Source of the DNA: Mya arenaria
Lineage: Eukaryota; Mollusca; Bivalvia; Myida; Myidae
Reading direction: 5' to 3'
DNA length: 64,000 nt
NCBI RefSeq assembly: GCF_026914265.1
Contig: NC_069126.1
Coordinates: 34,205,225 to 34,269,224 of the forward strand
The position numbers and the translations under genes were made by a program. The notes under the pieces are model-generated. The model was not told where the DNA came from. It saw only the letters and a program-made list of their open reading frames with translations, and searched no databases. Below are positions 50,240 through 63,151 of this stretch, piece by piece; the stretch's first letter is position 1, and each line of letters begins with the position of its first letter.

Positions 50240-52420
50240 TGCATAGTATTTCATATTACACACTAGATTTGGATACATTTAAGTTAGACGTTACGTACTG
50301 GCATGTTATTTGATTTGGCCGTATTTAGCTACATGCAAATGCCAGTGTATATCTGATTATGTCTCAGTTGAATTATGACTATGGCCCATACAAACTTTCA
50401 CTCAGCCAAATGACCCAGCTACATAAATTTGTAATATCTTTCTTTGATTTTTTTAAATACTAATTAATACAATACGTGTGACGATTCCAATAACAGTGTG
50501 TCATTTGATACATAGGTCTCTTGTATAGTTAAAATAAATCAAACATACACCTTTAAAATTAATTGTCAACAAGACGAAGATGTATTAATGAAATAAAAAT
50601 GCTTATAAAAGGTACAATAATATTGCAGACAATGAGTAAAATAGGTACATTAACATCGCCGAAAATGTGTACAATACGAACATTAACATCGCCGAGAATA
50701 TATGTACATTAAAATCGCCGAGGATGTCTCCGATACGTACAGTAACATCGCCGAAAATGTGTACAATACGTACATTGACATCGCCGAAAATGTGTACAAT
50801 ACGTACATTGACATTGCCGAAAATGTGTACAATACGTCGAAAATGTGTACAATACGGAAATTAACATTGTCAAAAACGTGTTCAATACGTTCATTAATAT
50901 CGTCGAAAATGTGTACAACACGTACAGTAACATCGCCGAGAATGTCTCCAATACGTACAGTAACATCGCCGAAAATGTGTACAATACGTGCATTGACCTC
51001 GCCGTAAATGTGTACAATACGTCGAAAATGTGTACAATACGTAAATTAACATTGTCAAAAACGTGTTCAATACGTTCATTAATATCGTCGAAAATGTGTA
51101 CAATACGTGCATTGACCTCGCCGAAAATGTGTACAATACGTCGAAAATGTGTACAATACGTAAATTAGCATTGTCAAAGACGTATTCAATACGTTCATTA
51201 ATATCGTCGAAAATGTGTACAATACGTAAATTAACAATGTCAAAAATGTGTACATAACGTATTAACGTCGCGAAGAACGTGTACAACAAGTATATTAACA
51301 TCGTGCAAAATGTGTTCAATGTGCTGTCAAAGCGGAAATTATTATCTTGAAGGGACTGCCATAATAAATCGTTTCACATAAATATATAAATTCACAGTTC
51401 ACATAATTGAAAAACATTTCAAAACTTTAAACAAAAGCTCATTTTTGGGTAAAACCTTCCTGTTTTGTAAATGTGTACCAATCTTACTGATGACAACTGA
51501 AGACAATAATCTTAGTTCAGCTAGTATATGTAAATGATCCAATTTTAATCTCATCGAAATGGTTAAACCTGGAAATAGAAAAGCCTTTTGAAGCGTATGT
51601 TTCTAACTATGTCAAAGGGTTTGAATGTGTTCTCGCGGGCAATGTTAGGCGAGTATAACCACACGCTAATTGCACTGGAATCACACTAGGGGCCAATTTC
51701 CTGTGTTTTCTTTTATTGGCTCGGGGCCATTTAGGGTCCATGTCTATAATAAAACTTCCCAAACTGCACAGCAGGACACTCAGATCGGAGATCTGATACG
51801 AGGGATCAAGGCAAGTAGATTAAGATCAATACAGAGGTTGTGTACTGTACACAGATTAGGGCGGGGGGGGTCATTTATAGATGGTTTAAACTAGGCCTTT
51901 AACGAAAGCAAATATATTTCGTTGTATAGGATATGAACTGCATGAAATACTTCAATGAACTAGTGATTAATAAACTTCGTCAGAGTCAAACTTTCCACAG
52001 TTGGGCTACTTATTTAATTTGCTCAATATTGTATGCTTACTAAAATATCTCGGCAAATGATCTAAAAGCATGGTAATTTAACAAATATTGTTCATAAACT
52101 TTTGTTTCTGAATTTAATATTCCATCTTTCAGTAACAGTGCAATGGAAATTATGTGGATCAGTCTAACAGCTAAAACAATTATGACAAGGCTATTCTTTT
52201 ATCAGTAAACTGCTTTCAGCAACACATAGTATGGGATCTACATATTTATTGCCCTACTAATATACCATATATAACTTGACCTTCTTCAAGGAAACGAGGA
52301 AATAAACTGTTTTATTAGCTTTATTTACGTACAAGAATGACACTAGATTAACTTGTAGGTTAAATTAAAAATAACTGACTTACTTATTAAGAGAGAACGA
52401 ATTTGATTGTTAAAACTTTT
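50240..52420. other. Third copy of the spacer block, carrying a 33-bp array
   Basis: GTTACGTACTGGCATG, GGCCGTATTTAGCTACATG and the AACGAGGAAATAAAC tract near 52300 match 4880-5820 and 12600-13870. The copy is split by the array at 50640-51310. No gene is visible. Confidence 0.6.
50640..51310. repeat. 33-bp minisatellite, about 20 units
   Basis: The unit is ACATCGCCGAAAATGTGTAC plus AATACGTACATTA. Variants with TCGTCGAAAATG and ATTGTCAAAAACGTGTTC form a higher-order pattern repeated near 50840, 51020 and 51140. Because 33 is divisible by three, it reads open in several frames on both strands (11-residue repeats such as NIAENVYNTYI), which I regard as accidental. Confidence 0.95.
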
Positions 52421-52974
52421 TTTCCATCTGTAATGATATACCGTAACAATTTTTCGAGATTATTTTTTCAGGCTAACGAATAAGTCCAAGTGCTGCTGAA
52501 TAAAGATGAATCAAAAGTTCACAATCATCATGTTAAATATCTACTTGTTCATTATTCTACGCACACATTAATGTTTGGTGTTCAAATCTTCAACTCAGTG
52601 TACATGTGAAGCGTTTTTGTTGTTAGCAAACGTATTCCCATTTTTGCAACATGCATTAAAATATTAAGAACTAAAAGTGGACAGTTTCTTTGGCTGTGTA
52701 TCTTTATCCGATAAAAGCGATCACTTTGAAACTATGTAACAGTTCACTGTATAAGTCTATAATAACTATGCTGTGTCGAGCAGCTTAAAGTCTTTAATAT
52801 CGGGACATGTCATAGGTAAACAATCGTACGGCCAATATTTAGCTGAGGAATGGTTATCATTTAAGGTGATCCCATAATCACGAATAAGAAAGTGATTTGT
52901 ATTACCCGGGTATTGTGGCAATCATATCGCTTCCTTTACGTTTTTACGTTAAAATGAAAGATTTAACGCAAGCT

Positions 52975-53310
52975 TAAGGCAAACATGTTCAGCGCCGCCA
53001 GGTCGCAAGCTTGTACCTAAACTTGAATCACTGTAAATGCCATCAAGATCACAACAACACATGTAAAATCTTTAACACCCTGAACATAAGAGCTTGTTTT
53101 TGTAAGTATAACGCTGTCAACGTCTCCTAGTTTTAAAGTTCAGGCATTGCAATATCTCATGGAACGCAAGACAGCAGAGTGGGCTGTTTTATATATTTAA
53201 GGGTTAGCGTGCGTTGTTAATAATACATCTAAGCTCACAAGTTCAGCTTTGTATGTTCGTGTTTTAACGTGCTGTCAACACCCATTAAACCGAGATAACT
53301 GGTTAATTCA
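52975..53310. repeat. Inverted, decayed copies of the cluster minisatellite
   Basis: GCTGTCAACGTCTCCTAG, AGCTCACAAGTTCAGC and GTGCTGTCAACACCCATT are the complement of the GTTGACAG...GAGCTTG...CTAGGA unit found elsewhere in forward orientation. Confidence 0.6.
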
Positions 53311-53779
53311 TTACGCACATTATTAACCTCTTCTTATATTTATAACATTTATAGATACGTTATGGCCCCGAACAATTTCAATCTGTTGTTTAAAAGTCAT
53401 GAACAATATAAAACTAGTCACACGTATCAGAATTGAAATGTTGGCCATTCCATGTATATATTTTAGTCGTCAATAATTCCCGTTCGATAGCACTATAATA
53501 TGTACATACAGTTGTCATGCATCAAACTAATATAACAGTGAGGATACGTTTATGAAGAACTTTATACCTTTTAAATATCTTGGTCAGGATGAGTTCTTAC
53601 GCCAGCATTCAGACACGAAAAAGTTACAAATACTACATCGACTTAGTTTTAAGCTTTTATCGTGCATTCAAACAACCCTATATCCTTTACTTTGTTCAAA
53701 GCTTGCCATGTTTGGCCGTCATATTAGTTATATTGCTTTGCTGTTCTAAGTGTTAAACAAACGATTGTATTTTCCAACC

Positions 53780-54087
53780 AGCATGTATATAATTAGATGT
53801 ATAATTAGAGGTCACACAAAAGTTATAAGTACAAATCTGTAATTATAACCTACAGTTGATGTTAACTACGAACCTATGTAATACTTGATTTAAAGCTTTA
53901 AGATGATGGGATGTTCTTAGCGTGTACGTGGAGTAGCAAAATTTTATTTCATAACTCTTGTCAAAGCAATATTTAAACGATGTAATTGTGCTGAACTTAC
54001 ACATATGGTAACCAAAACTCACTAAATACATATAAAAAGATACATGTCTAATCTAATGTTCAACGTTTTTGTTATTTGAAGCATTTT
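53780..54087 (+). other. Distal upstream flank of the second A-type gene
   Basis: Matches, inverted, 27700-28110 upstream of the - strand A-type pseudogene. It is the only visible piece of the duplicated gene module lying outside the 9.9-kb repeat. Confidence 0.5.
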
Positions 54088-54436
54088 AAGTTTCTTAAAG
54101 AAGGAACTGAACTAAAATAATAATAACTTGTTTACCAACGTTTAAAACGTCAACAGGAAATTATGATATTCGTTAACATAAAAGCTCTTTTCAGTCGACA
54201 ACGGAAACCTCGCTTTAAACAAAACAAATTTGGTGGAGATGAACTGATGAAATTCCAATCTCAAGGAAGAATATTGCACTGTTTTGTGTCGAAGCCATTA
54301 AACACAAATAGTACCTTTTTGTTTTGCTAACAATTTGGCACTACATTTATTTCCTTCTTCCCTACGATACAGGTCAATTTCTGAACCTATCCTTATACGT
54401 GAAAAAACATAACCAGGACAGGGTGTTCATAAAATG

Positions 54437-54444
54437 TATAAATA
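54437..54444 (+). promoter_or_regulatory. TATA box of the second intact A-type gene
   Basis: TATAAATA, identical in sequence and spacing to the one at 350-357; the whole upstream block 54088-54476 is duplicated. Confidence 0.7.
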
Positions 54445-54476
54445 CGGACACTGGAGCTACATCAGTGGACATTACA

Positions 54477-55763
54477 ATGGCATCCTTAACATGGATAACA
54501 CTGTTGTTTGCGACTCTACCCTCCATCCTTTGCACGGAGACTTGCGACAACAAGTTCGAGTACGAGTTTGGCGTGCTTCAGAAGCTCGAAATGCTTGAGA
54601 AGGAAAAGACTCACTTGGCGACCGAACTAAACGTGCAAGCGTATACCAACAGGGCGCTTGCAGACCAAGTTAGTGCTCTCACAAGACAAGTGACAGGTAG
54701 GGAAAAAAATCATGATGTGTATTTATTTTCACTAATGTTAAGTTATGTTTCGTTATATTACATTCACATACTCGATAAATGTAAACGCAATGTTCAGTTT
54801 AAAAATATTTTGCTAACTGTATTGGTTCTCGCTACTTAGAGTATAATTGATAACAAATGAAAAAATCAAATACAACTAATCATATTAAGATTAATTCAAA
54901 GAAATTGTATGAGATTTATTAAAAACCTTAATCGAAGACTAATAGTAACATAAATTGTGTTTAGTTGCGTTATTCTTATGACATCTTTATAATTTCCAAT
55001 GCACTGAATAATAACTTTAGTGTCCAAACAGATTTGACGAAATGAAATTGCACTTTATTTTTACTTGTTGCTAGGCGTTTCCCTGCCATTCCATTTATTT
55101 CCGATCAGTTTTGCAAATATTGATGTAGCGACGGAGAATACTTAATTGTTAATATCATCGTTTTCAGAGTTCATTAATAACACACTAAATGGATTGTTGA
55201 ATCGGGGTTTCCAAAATACTTCTCTGTCGAATGGAAGCACATACATTCGATGGGGACGGACGTCCTGTCCTTCTAGCCGCCAGATGGTTTACGAAGGATA
55301 TGCAGGAGGATCACACTATCAACACACTGGTGGAGGCGCGAATTATTTGTGCCTTCCGAAAGATCCAATGCATGGTGAACAGGCTTCGCTTGGTCACTCA
55401 TACGTCTATGGGGCAGAATACGAAACAGGTTCAACTGTTTTCAACAATATTTATGAACACGATGTTCCATGTGCAGTATGCCTGTCTTCAAGCACGAGTC
55501 TGCTGATGATTCCCGCTCGGACCGAATGCTATAATGGATGGACGAAAGAGTATTCTGGTTACTTGATGTCAGATAAATACAGCCACCCACGACGCGAGTA
55601 CGTTTGCATGGATGGGAATCCAGAAGCGACCGGTAGTTCTAACAATGATAACGGTGCTCTGTTCTTTTTTGTCGATGCAAAGTGTGGCTCCTTACCCTGT
55701 CCTCCATACGTTAATGGCAGTACGCTGACCTGTGTCATGTGCTCATACTCAACTAACAATTAA
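54477..55763 (+). CDS. Secreted short-chain collagen C4-like protein, A type, second copy (exons 54477-54696 and 55168-55763)
   Basis: Same 271-residue product as 390-1676: signal peptide, coiled coil, phase-1 intron and the ten-cysteine domain. I see no difference in either exon; one intronic base differs (A at 54804 for T at 717). If the duplication is real the two genes make the same protein, so it raises dosage and does not add a new function. If it is an assembly effect, this is the same locus twice. Confidence 0.87.
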
Positions 55764-56661
55764 GTGCCCGTTAAATGTCAATGGCGTAAAAGAGTTGTAT
55801 CATATTTTTGTATATGAACTAAGCTACATTTTAGTCCTAACCTGTGTAAACAAGAGTTTATTTGTTTTCATTACAAAACATAACATTTTTAAATATGTCA
55901 GGCATATTGGCAGTAGACTGTTACATACCATGTCTTAATCATGATTGTTTCTGTTAAGTTTTATTGAAGTGTTTTGGCCTGTACTTCAATTAAAATCAGC
56001 AAGTTCAACTTTGCATAAAATTGTAATTTGTTTTTACATTAAAAATGATTACGTTTTGTCTATCTATTATACAAAGTGTTTGTTTAGTAGTTAGCAGCTT
56101 CGTATATGTAATGATTTATATGGATAGGTATCCTTTGACGACCTGATAAATACTGATATTCACGCATTACTTTACATTTTTAGTTATAACTATTGGTATT
56201 ATTGCATTCTGTTTAAAATGTGATATGTTTACGCAAGGTGTTCAGCTTTTAAATTTGGTTTTAAATATTCATGATTGTGATCAAATTCTTTAAAGCTTAT
56301 TTCTACTGCTTTGATTGGTACGGAGAAAAGCAAGTTCGTTATTGTCACATCCTTGGCATCTCTTTCTTCGACATTGTTGGTGAAGGCCTTGGTGTCATGC
56401 TTAATCAAAATGTTTTCAATGCCATTCATGTTAATTTGAAACACCGTTCAGTATTTCCGACCACAATTTCGTACTCATGTTAACACTGACGATGAACGTA
56501 AACGTCACACAAACCATAACACTAATAGAAGTTATTCAATTTTGGATTCTTTGTACGCATTTTTGCTAGATTGCGTTCTATTGAAGTTTAAGTATTTACG
56601 TCTTACTTTGTATTGGTGCTTTGTCTTGTGGAAATAAAAGTTTAACCAAATGCATTTTTTA

Positions 56662-57102
56662 ATGTATTAACTGCGTTATATGTTTGATCATGACCTTGTT
56701 CACTAGGAAAATTTGACAGTGTTATATGTTGAATAACAATCTTGCTCACAAAGAGAAGTGGACATTATTATATGTTTAATCATCAGTTTACGAAATAGGG
56801 GCGTTGACAATGTTATATGTTTGATAAAGATCTTACTCACTAGAAGAATTTGTCAGCGTTGTATCTTTGATAACAAACTTGCTTACTAGGAGAAGTTGAC
56901 ATCGTTATATGTTTGATCACGAGCTTGCTTACTAGGAGAAGTTGACATCTTTATATGTTTGATCGAGAGCTTGCGAGCTAGGAAACGATGACAACGTAAC
57001 AGATTTGATATCGAGCTTGCTCACTAGGAGAAGTTGACAGAGTTTTATATTAGATAACGAGGATGCTTTCTAGTAAAGGTTGACATTGTTATATGTTTGA
57101 TT
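56662..57102. repeat. 46-bp minisatellite, duplicate
   Basis: Same units in the same order as 2575-3015, with no change in copy number seen. Confidence 0.9.
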
Positions 57103-57976
57103 ATATTATCAATAGTAAAGCAAGTTGAGATGAAAGCTTGGAAGCTACTGGTTTGTAATACTTGACTTTTGTGAGAGCTTGAAAGCGTTCTTGTAAAAGT
57201 CACAAATGTCAAGAAATAAAAGCATTGTTTTAATGTTTACCACATAACGAGGAACTATAGATCACCTCCGTTATCGTGATTACAAGCTTGAAACTAAAAA
57301 TTACAAATATTCCTCAGCTTCTTAGGGGCATACGATTGTAGAGCGACGATCAAGTGTAAAATAATACAAGCTACTTGACATCACACAGTAAATGTGAGCT
57401 TATATATCAAACAGTTTCATCACTTTTAAACTCACATTTGTATGATATATACATACTCAAAGAAAGCATCTACTTTTTGTTTATCAATATATGAATGCAT
57501 GTGGCAAAATGTCACACACTTATGCTAACTATGAGGTCTTTTGTACGTATAGCGATATGGCTTGGTATCTTGGTATCTTGGTATATTTATAAATCCAAAA
57601 CAATCCTTATGTAACTTTTATATAACAAACATACATTGACGATGTCGGAAACGTTCGATTAAGACCAGTTCCATACCTAAACATTCATCCGAACGTACGA
57701 TTTGCTTGTGAAAAAGAATTTACCAAAAAAGATGATGATTTGTTCCGAATTGTCATTACTAGAGTAATCTAGCTCGGGTGAGTGATCTATGAACCTTTGG
57801 ATCAAAGTTACCTGTACAAGTTAACGTTTATTTCAAACACACAGTGATATATGAATTTATAATGATAACATATATACCTTTAAACAAAACATGAACAAAA
57901 TATATTCACGGGTATATTAGAAATGGAGTGTTCAGGTGTAAAACGTTAAAGGAGTATTAAGATTTAGACACGAGCC

Positions 57977-58687
57977 TCATTTTACGGAGTGTTGACAGTG
58001 TTTCATGTTTGTACACTATCTGGCGAGGTAGTGGTAGTCTACAGGTTTGTAAATTTGGGGTAGATCTTGAATGCTAATTGTGTTGCAAATTTGATTGTCA
58101 GGTGGCCAACAATTAATTGTTGACAGTGTAGCACGAGCTAGTTTAAGTTAAAAATGTTGTTCTTTTAGTCACTAGCTTGAAAGCAAATGATTGTTGAAAA
58201 TGTTGCAAGATAGGGCGAGAACTCGCAAGATACTGTTTACAGTTATGTATGCTTGAGCGCGAGCCAGTGTGCTAGGGATTGTTGACAATGCTACACAATT
58301 CGGCGCAAGTAAGTAAGTAAGGGGTTAAAAGTGTTATAAGTTTGGGCTTGTTACGTGATTTGACGTGAACCTGACTATTGACACTGTTGAACATTTAGTC
58401 AGAAATTTGCACGCTAGACAACATAGCAAGCGTTGTACGTTTTTTGGTGAGAAAGGGGGTGATGACAGTGGTGAAGGTTTGGTCTGGAGCTTGTACGCAA
58501 CGTAGCGTTGACAATATTGCATGTTTGAAAGCAAGCTCATCATGAACTTGCAAAAAATGGAACACTTTTATTTACGTTACCAATGAGTGTTTTATGATTG
58601 ATTCCTAAAATGCAAGACAGGGGTTCCGATGTTATACGTTTGGACTAGTCTTGCAAAAAAGGAGGCGCTGATAATGTCACACATATA
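57977..58687. repeat. Decayed minisatellite, duplicate
   Basis: Duplicate of 3890-4600. The following 58840-60490 duplicates the spacer block 4750-6400. Confidence 0.7.
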
Positions 58688-61357
58688 AATGCTTTTAATG
58701 AACTGCTAAAATCAAACTGGGAGTGCTATTTTCATATTTTAGATGACGGATTTTGAACATCTAAATTATATCTAGCATTTTTGTGAAGTATGTTTGCTCA
58801 CGCCTGGTCAGGACACTATGTATGTTGGTACATAAATTGGTATTTTAAATGCAGTGCTTTATGTGTAGTGACCTAGATGGTGACCTAGATTCAGAAAATA
58901 AATGTTAATTTTTTGTTTAATGTTTCGCGTTACACTTTATTGTTATATACATATACATGAGACGTTACGTACAAGCATTATATTGGATCTAGCCGTATTT
59001 TTTCATGCAGATGCCAATGCAAATCCGATTAAATCTTGATTGATGAGTATCAGTGTTGTATACGGTTTATGCCTTAATTGATTTCAATGTGAATGCCGGT
59101 AAAAGTAAAACAAATTTCTTATGCTGTTAAAAGGGATATAACATCTCAAAGTCCCATTTCACGCATTTTTCATTTGAGAGATGAAAGCAGTAATCAAAAC
59201 ATAACTGCTTGACTTGAATACACTGTCACAGAGATTGGTTTTACCTAAAAATGATTTCGCATAAGCAAAGTTAACACATTTCTTATTTCATTCAAAAGCT
59301 TTCTTTTGAAGGAAACCTTGCTGTTTCATAAATGAAGAACGAATCAGAAGGACACCATAAAATAGTAGTGTTCGTTTTATCAAATCTAAGGTTTATGTAT
59401 GTATTGACTCTAAAGACATAAGTCTTTAAGTAAGTTCAAACTAAATATAGCTACTATGTATACAGTATCTACTTTAAACCAAGATTAAACCTGTAAATAA
59501 AAACATTTTGTAACGTACGTTCCAAAACTATGTCAGAGAATTTGAACATGATCTCGCGGGCACTGATTGGCGAAACGCAAATTATTAAAATAATTAGTTG
59601 TCGCTAATGAAATATTTCATTTCGTTGCATGTGATAAAGTGCTGCATGGAAAAATTTAAAGCAAAACAACAAGTGAGGCTGCTTGTTTTATTTCCGTATT
59701 GTCTTTTTGTTTTTTGTTTTTACAAAAAATACATGTGCAAATGACCTCTGATTGGGATTTCCTTAAATATTCTTCCTTAACTTTTGAATGTTAAATTCTT
59801 CCTTCTTCGCGTTCTTACAGTTACAACACACTGTAGTATGGGGATTTACCTATTTCATATTGAGATGCAAACCTTAGATTACTTGTATTTCTTCAACGAA
59901 ACGAGGAAATTTTCATAAGCTTTATTTAGGTCAAAATTATGCCTGGCTTTTGCTACTTTAGAAAACTTTAGAAAACACCAAATATGTGCTTAAAGCATTT
60001 TTAATACGCAATTGAAGATACATGAAAAAACTATTTGGAAATCACTGTTCCCAAATTATGTTATTTTCTCAAATTTAATATACTTCTTTAACTGTAGAAA
60101 AATTTAAAGTCATAACGTGGACAAGCCCATCAATCAAAATAAACACTATTACAAGGCGAGGCTTTTGTCAGTTAAAATGTTATTGAATTAAGCGTTTTGA
60201 AAAGACAATCAGCAATGACTTTTTTTTTGGGGGGGGGGGGTCACCTTTTAAGACTTGGAGATAAATACTCACAATAAGCCTTCTTTTAAACGATGAGGCA
60301 AGATCTTTTCATGTTGGTCCTAGTTTATTTACTGAAATCATCTATAAGAATATTTAAACAATATTAAAAATATAGGTTTTGAGCTTGAGGGTCAACTCGG
60401 CATAAGTACCTCACTCTTTCAGTTTATAAGAAAGCATATGAGTAGAGAATACCTCACACAGAATGGACGTTGCAGTACCATTGCGAGTAATTAAACTTAA
60501 ACAAAGTGACAGAAAAATATCGAGAATACGAGGAGGGAATGGACAGTAAAGTACCATTAATCATTCACAAAGTAAATATCGATGAATGACTGGAATGAAA
60601 CGTAAGAAGTAAAAACAAACAACAGCAGAAAGCAGGCACTGATGTTAAACCCTGTGAATCTGGCCGATCTTTGGTAATTTCATAGAATTCAACCAATCAA
60701 GTAATTAAATCAGATACTTAGTAAACATCTTCAGATACCTGTTTATTGTCTAACATGAGCCTATGCTTCCATTTAAATATTGAGATCAAAGCCATGCTGT
60801 CATTTTGTATTTGGTAACTTTTGTCAACACAATATTAAATATGAAATCTGCTATGCTAAAGAAAATGTTATTGTGATGAAATTACACACATTAGCCAAAA
60901 CGCACTCAATACATAAAAAGGTACATATTTTATCTACTGTTCAGAGTTTTGTAATATGAAACATCCTTAGTATCCCAAAGAATAAAAAGTAACTAAATGG
61001 GTTTCACATCATCGCCTGACATTAGACTGGACTTTAATAACATGTTTACCATCGTTTCAAACGTCCACAGGAAATTATGATATTCGTGAACATGAAAACT
61101 CTTTTCAGCCGACAACAAAAACCTTGCTTTAAACAAAACAAATTTGGTGGAGATGAACTGATAAAATTACAATCTCAAGGAAAAATATTGCACTGTTTTT
61201 ATGTCAAAGTCATTAATAAAAAGTAGTACTTTTTATATTGTGTAAAATTTTGCACCACGTTTATTTCCTTCTACTATAAGATACATACAGTTGCTGAACA
61301 TATCATTATACGTGAAAAAATAATACGGACATTGACGCTGCACTAGTGGACATAACT

Positions 61358-62400
61358 ATGGCATCCTTTTCGTGGATAACACTTTGGTTTGCGACTCTAC
61401 CCTCCGCCCTTTTCATGGAGATTTGCGAGAACAAGTTCGAGTACGAGTTTGGCTCACTTGGCGACCGAACTAAATGTACAAGTGTATACCAACAGGGCGC
61501 TTGCAGACAAAGTTAGTGCTCCCACATGACAAATAAAAGGTAAGGAAAAATAAAGTAGGATGTGTATTCTTTTCTTTTTTACATGCACATACACGATAAC
61601 AATGTAAACGCAATTAAACGCACCTTCAGTTTAGAAATAGTTTGCTAACTTTATTGATTCTCGCTAAAGAGAGTATGTAATAAGCATTTCAATAATTGAT
61701 AACAAATGAAAAACTAAATATTACTAATTGTTTCAAAATTAATTCAAAAAAGTGTAAGAGATTTATTGTAAACCATAATCGAATACTAATCATAACACAA
61801 ATCGTGTTTAGTTGCGTTATACTTATGACATATTTATAATTTCCAATGCGTTTAATAATAAATTGAGTGTCCAATTAGTTTTGACGAAATGAAATTGCAC
61901 CTTATATTTCCTCGTTGCTAGGCGTTTTCCTGCCATTCCATTTATTTCCGATCAGTTGTGCAAACATTGATGTAAAGACGCAGAATGCTTATTTGTTTTT
62001 ATCAACGATATTCGAAACCGGTTCATCAAAATCACATTAAATGGATTGTTTAATGGGGATATCAAAATACTTCTCTCGAGTGACACACTGGTGGAGGCGC
62101 AAATCATTTGTGCCTTCCGAAAGATCCAATGCCTGGTGAACAGGCTTCTGGTTGTAACGGAGCATACGTCTATGGGACAGAATACGAAACGGGTTCAACT
62201 GTTTTTTACCAACGTTTATGAACACAATGTTCCATGTGCAGTATGCCTGTCTTAAAGCACGGATCTGCTGATGATTCCAGCTCGAACCGAATGCTATAAT
62301 GGATGGACGAAAGAGTATTCTGGTTATTTGATGTCAGAATATTACCAATATCAACGGCGTGGGTACGTTTGCATGGATAGGAATCCAGAAGCAATCTGCT
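61358..62400 (+). pseudogene. A-type C4-like pseudogene, duplicate
   Basis: Duplicate of 7272-8313 with the same large deletions. In exon 1 it has CCGCCC and GAGAACAAG where the left copy has CCGTCC and GAGAAAAAG, and in the intron AATAGTTTGC for AATATTTGC. In each of these cases this copy agrees with the related genes at 390 or 27300, so it keeps the older state there. Confidence 0.9.
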
Positions 62401-63151
62401 AAGACGTAAATGGGTTCAAACACTCTGATAGCAGTTAAATGATAAAAATGATAATAATAGCGTTCTTATCAAGATGTACATTTGAAATGTTGTCACATAT
62501 TCTTCGAATTATGACAGATATGTAGATATCAAAACAATGTAAACATATAGCCATTTCCTATTACATCTTCGTCGTTGGTATAAGTATATCAATAGTTGGC
62601 GTATATTTAAAGTCATCAAAAAATTAACTGAGCTGACATTGTTAACGAAGCCAATTAGTAAAGATGGCTCTCTCTTCCGATGTATTTGATATTTACCATT
62701 ATTGATCAGAATTAATAAAACAGGTCTATAATAGGTGGATGAATAATATAAAATAATTGTTATGTTTGTATCTATGATGTATGTTATATAAGGGTTTGAA
62801 TGCTATATGTTAAATATCTATAGTTATTCGAGGTCGCCTTGCAAGGGTCAGTTTTATACTGCAATTTTATCTATTAAGCAGTATTACCAACGACCAAGTG
62901 ATTCTTGTAGTTATGTTATTTTTCTCCAATCATTAAGTAAATAAGCATTTAATTACATACGGTGTAAATGTGTCTTACAAAACAAGGTACTTATGTTTAA
63001 GTGATCTTTTTCCGGCATATGTCAGCTGTGGTAATATCATTTTAATTAGCATAGTATCGTTATTGCTTATAACAACATGCACGATCTAGTTTCTTGTTAC
63101 ATAAACAAAACGTCGTTGGCCACCAAGACGCACTAAAAAAACTCCGTAAAA

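Noticed and set aside
50667-51319. Repeat proteins of 11-residue units on either strand
   Set aside because: They are produced by a 33-bp minisatellite; several frames are open equally, so no frame is favoured.
51670-51894. A 74-codon open frame in the third spacer block
   Set aside because: No domain, no counterpart in the other two spacer copies, and no sign of codon constraint.
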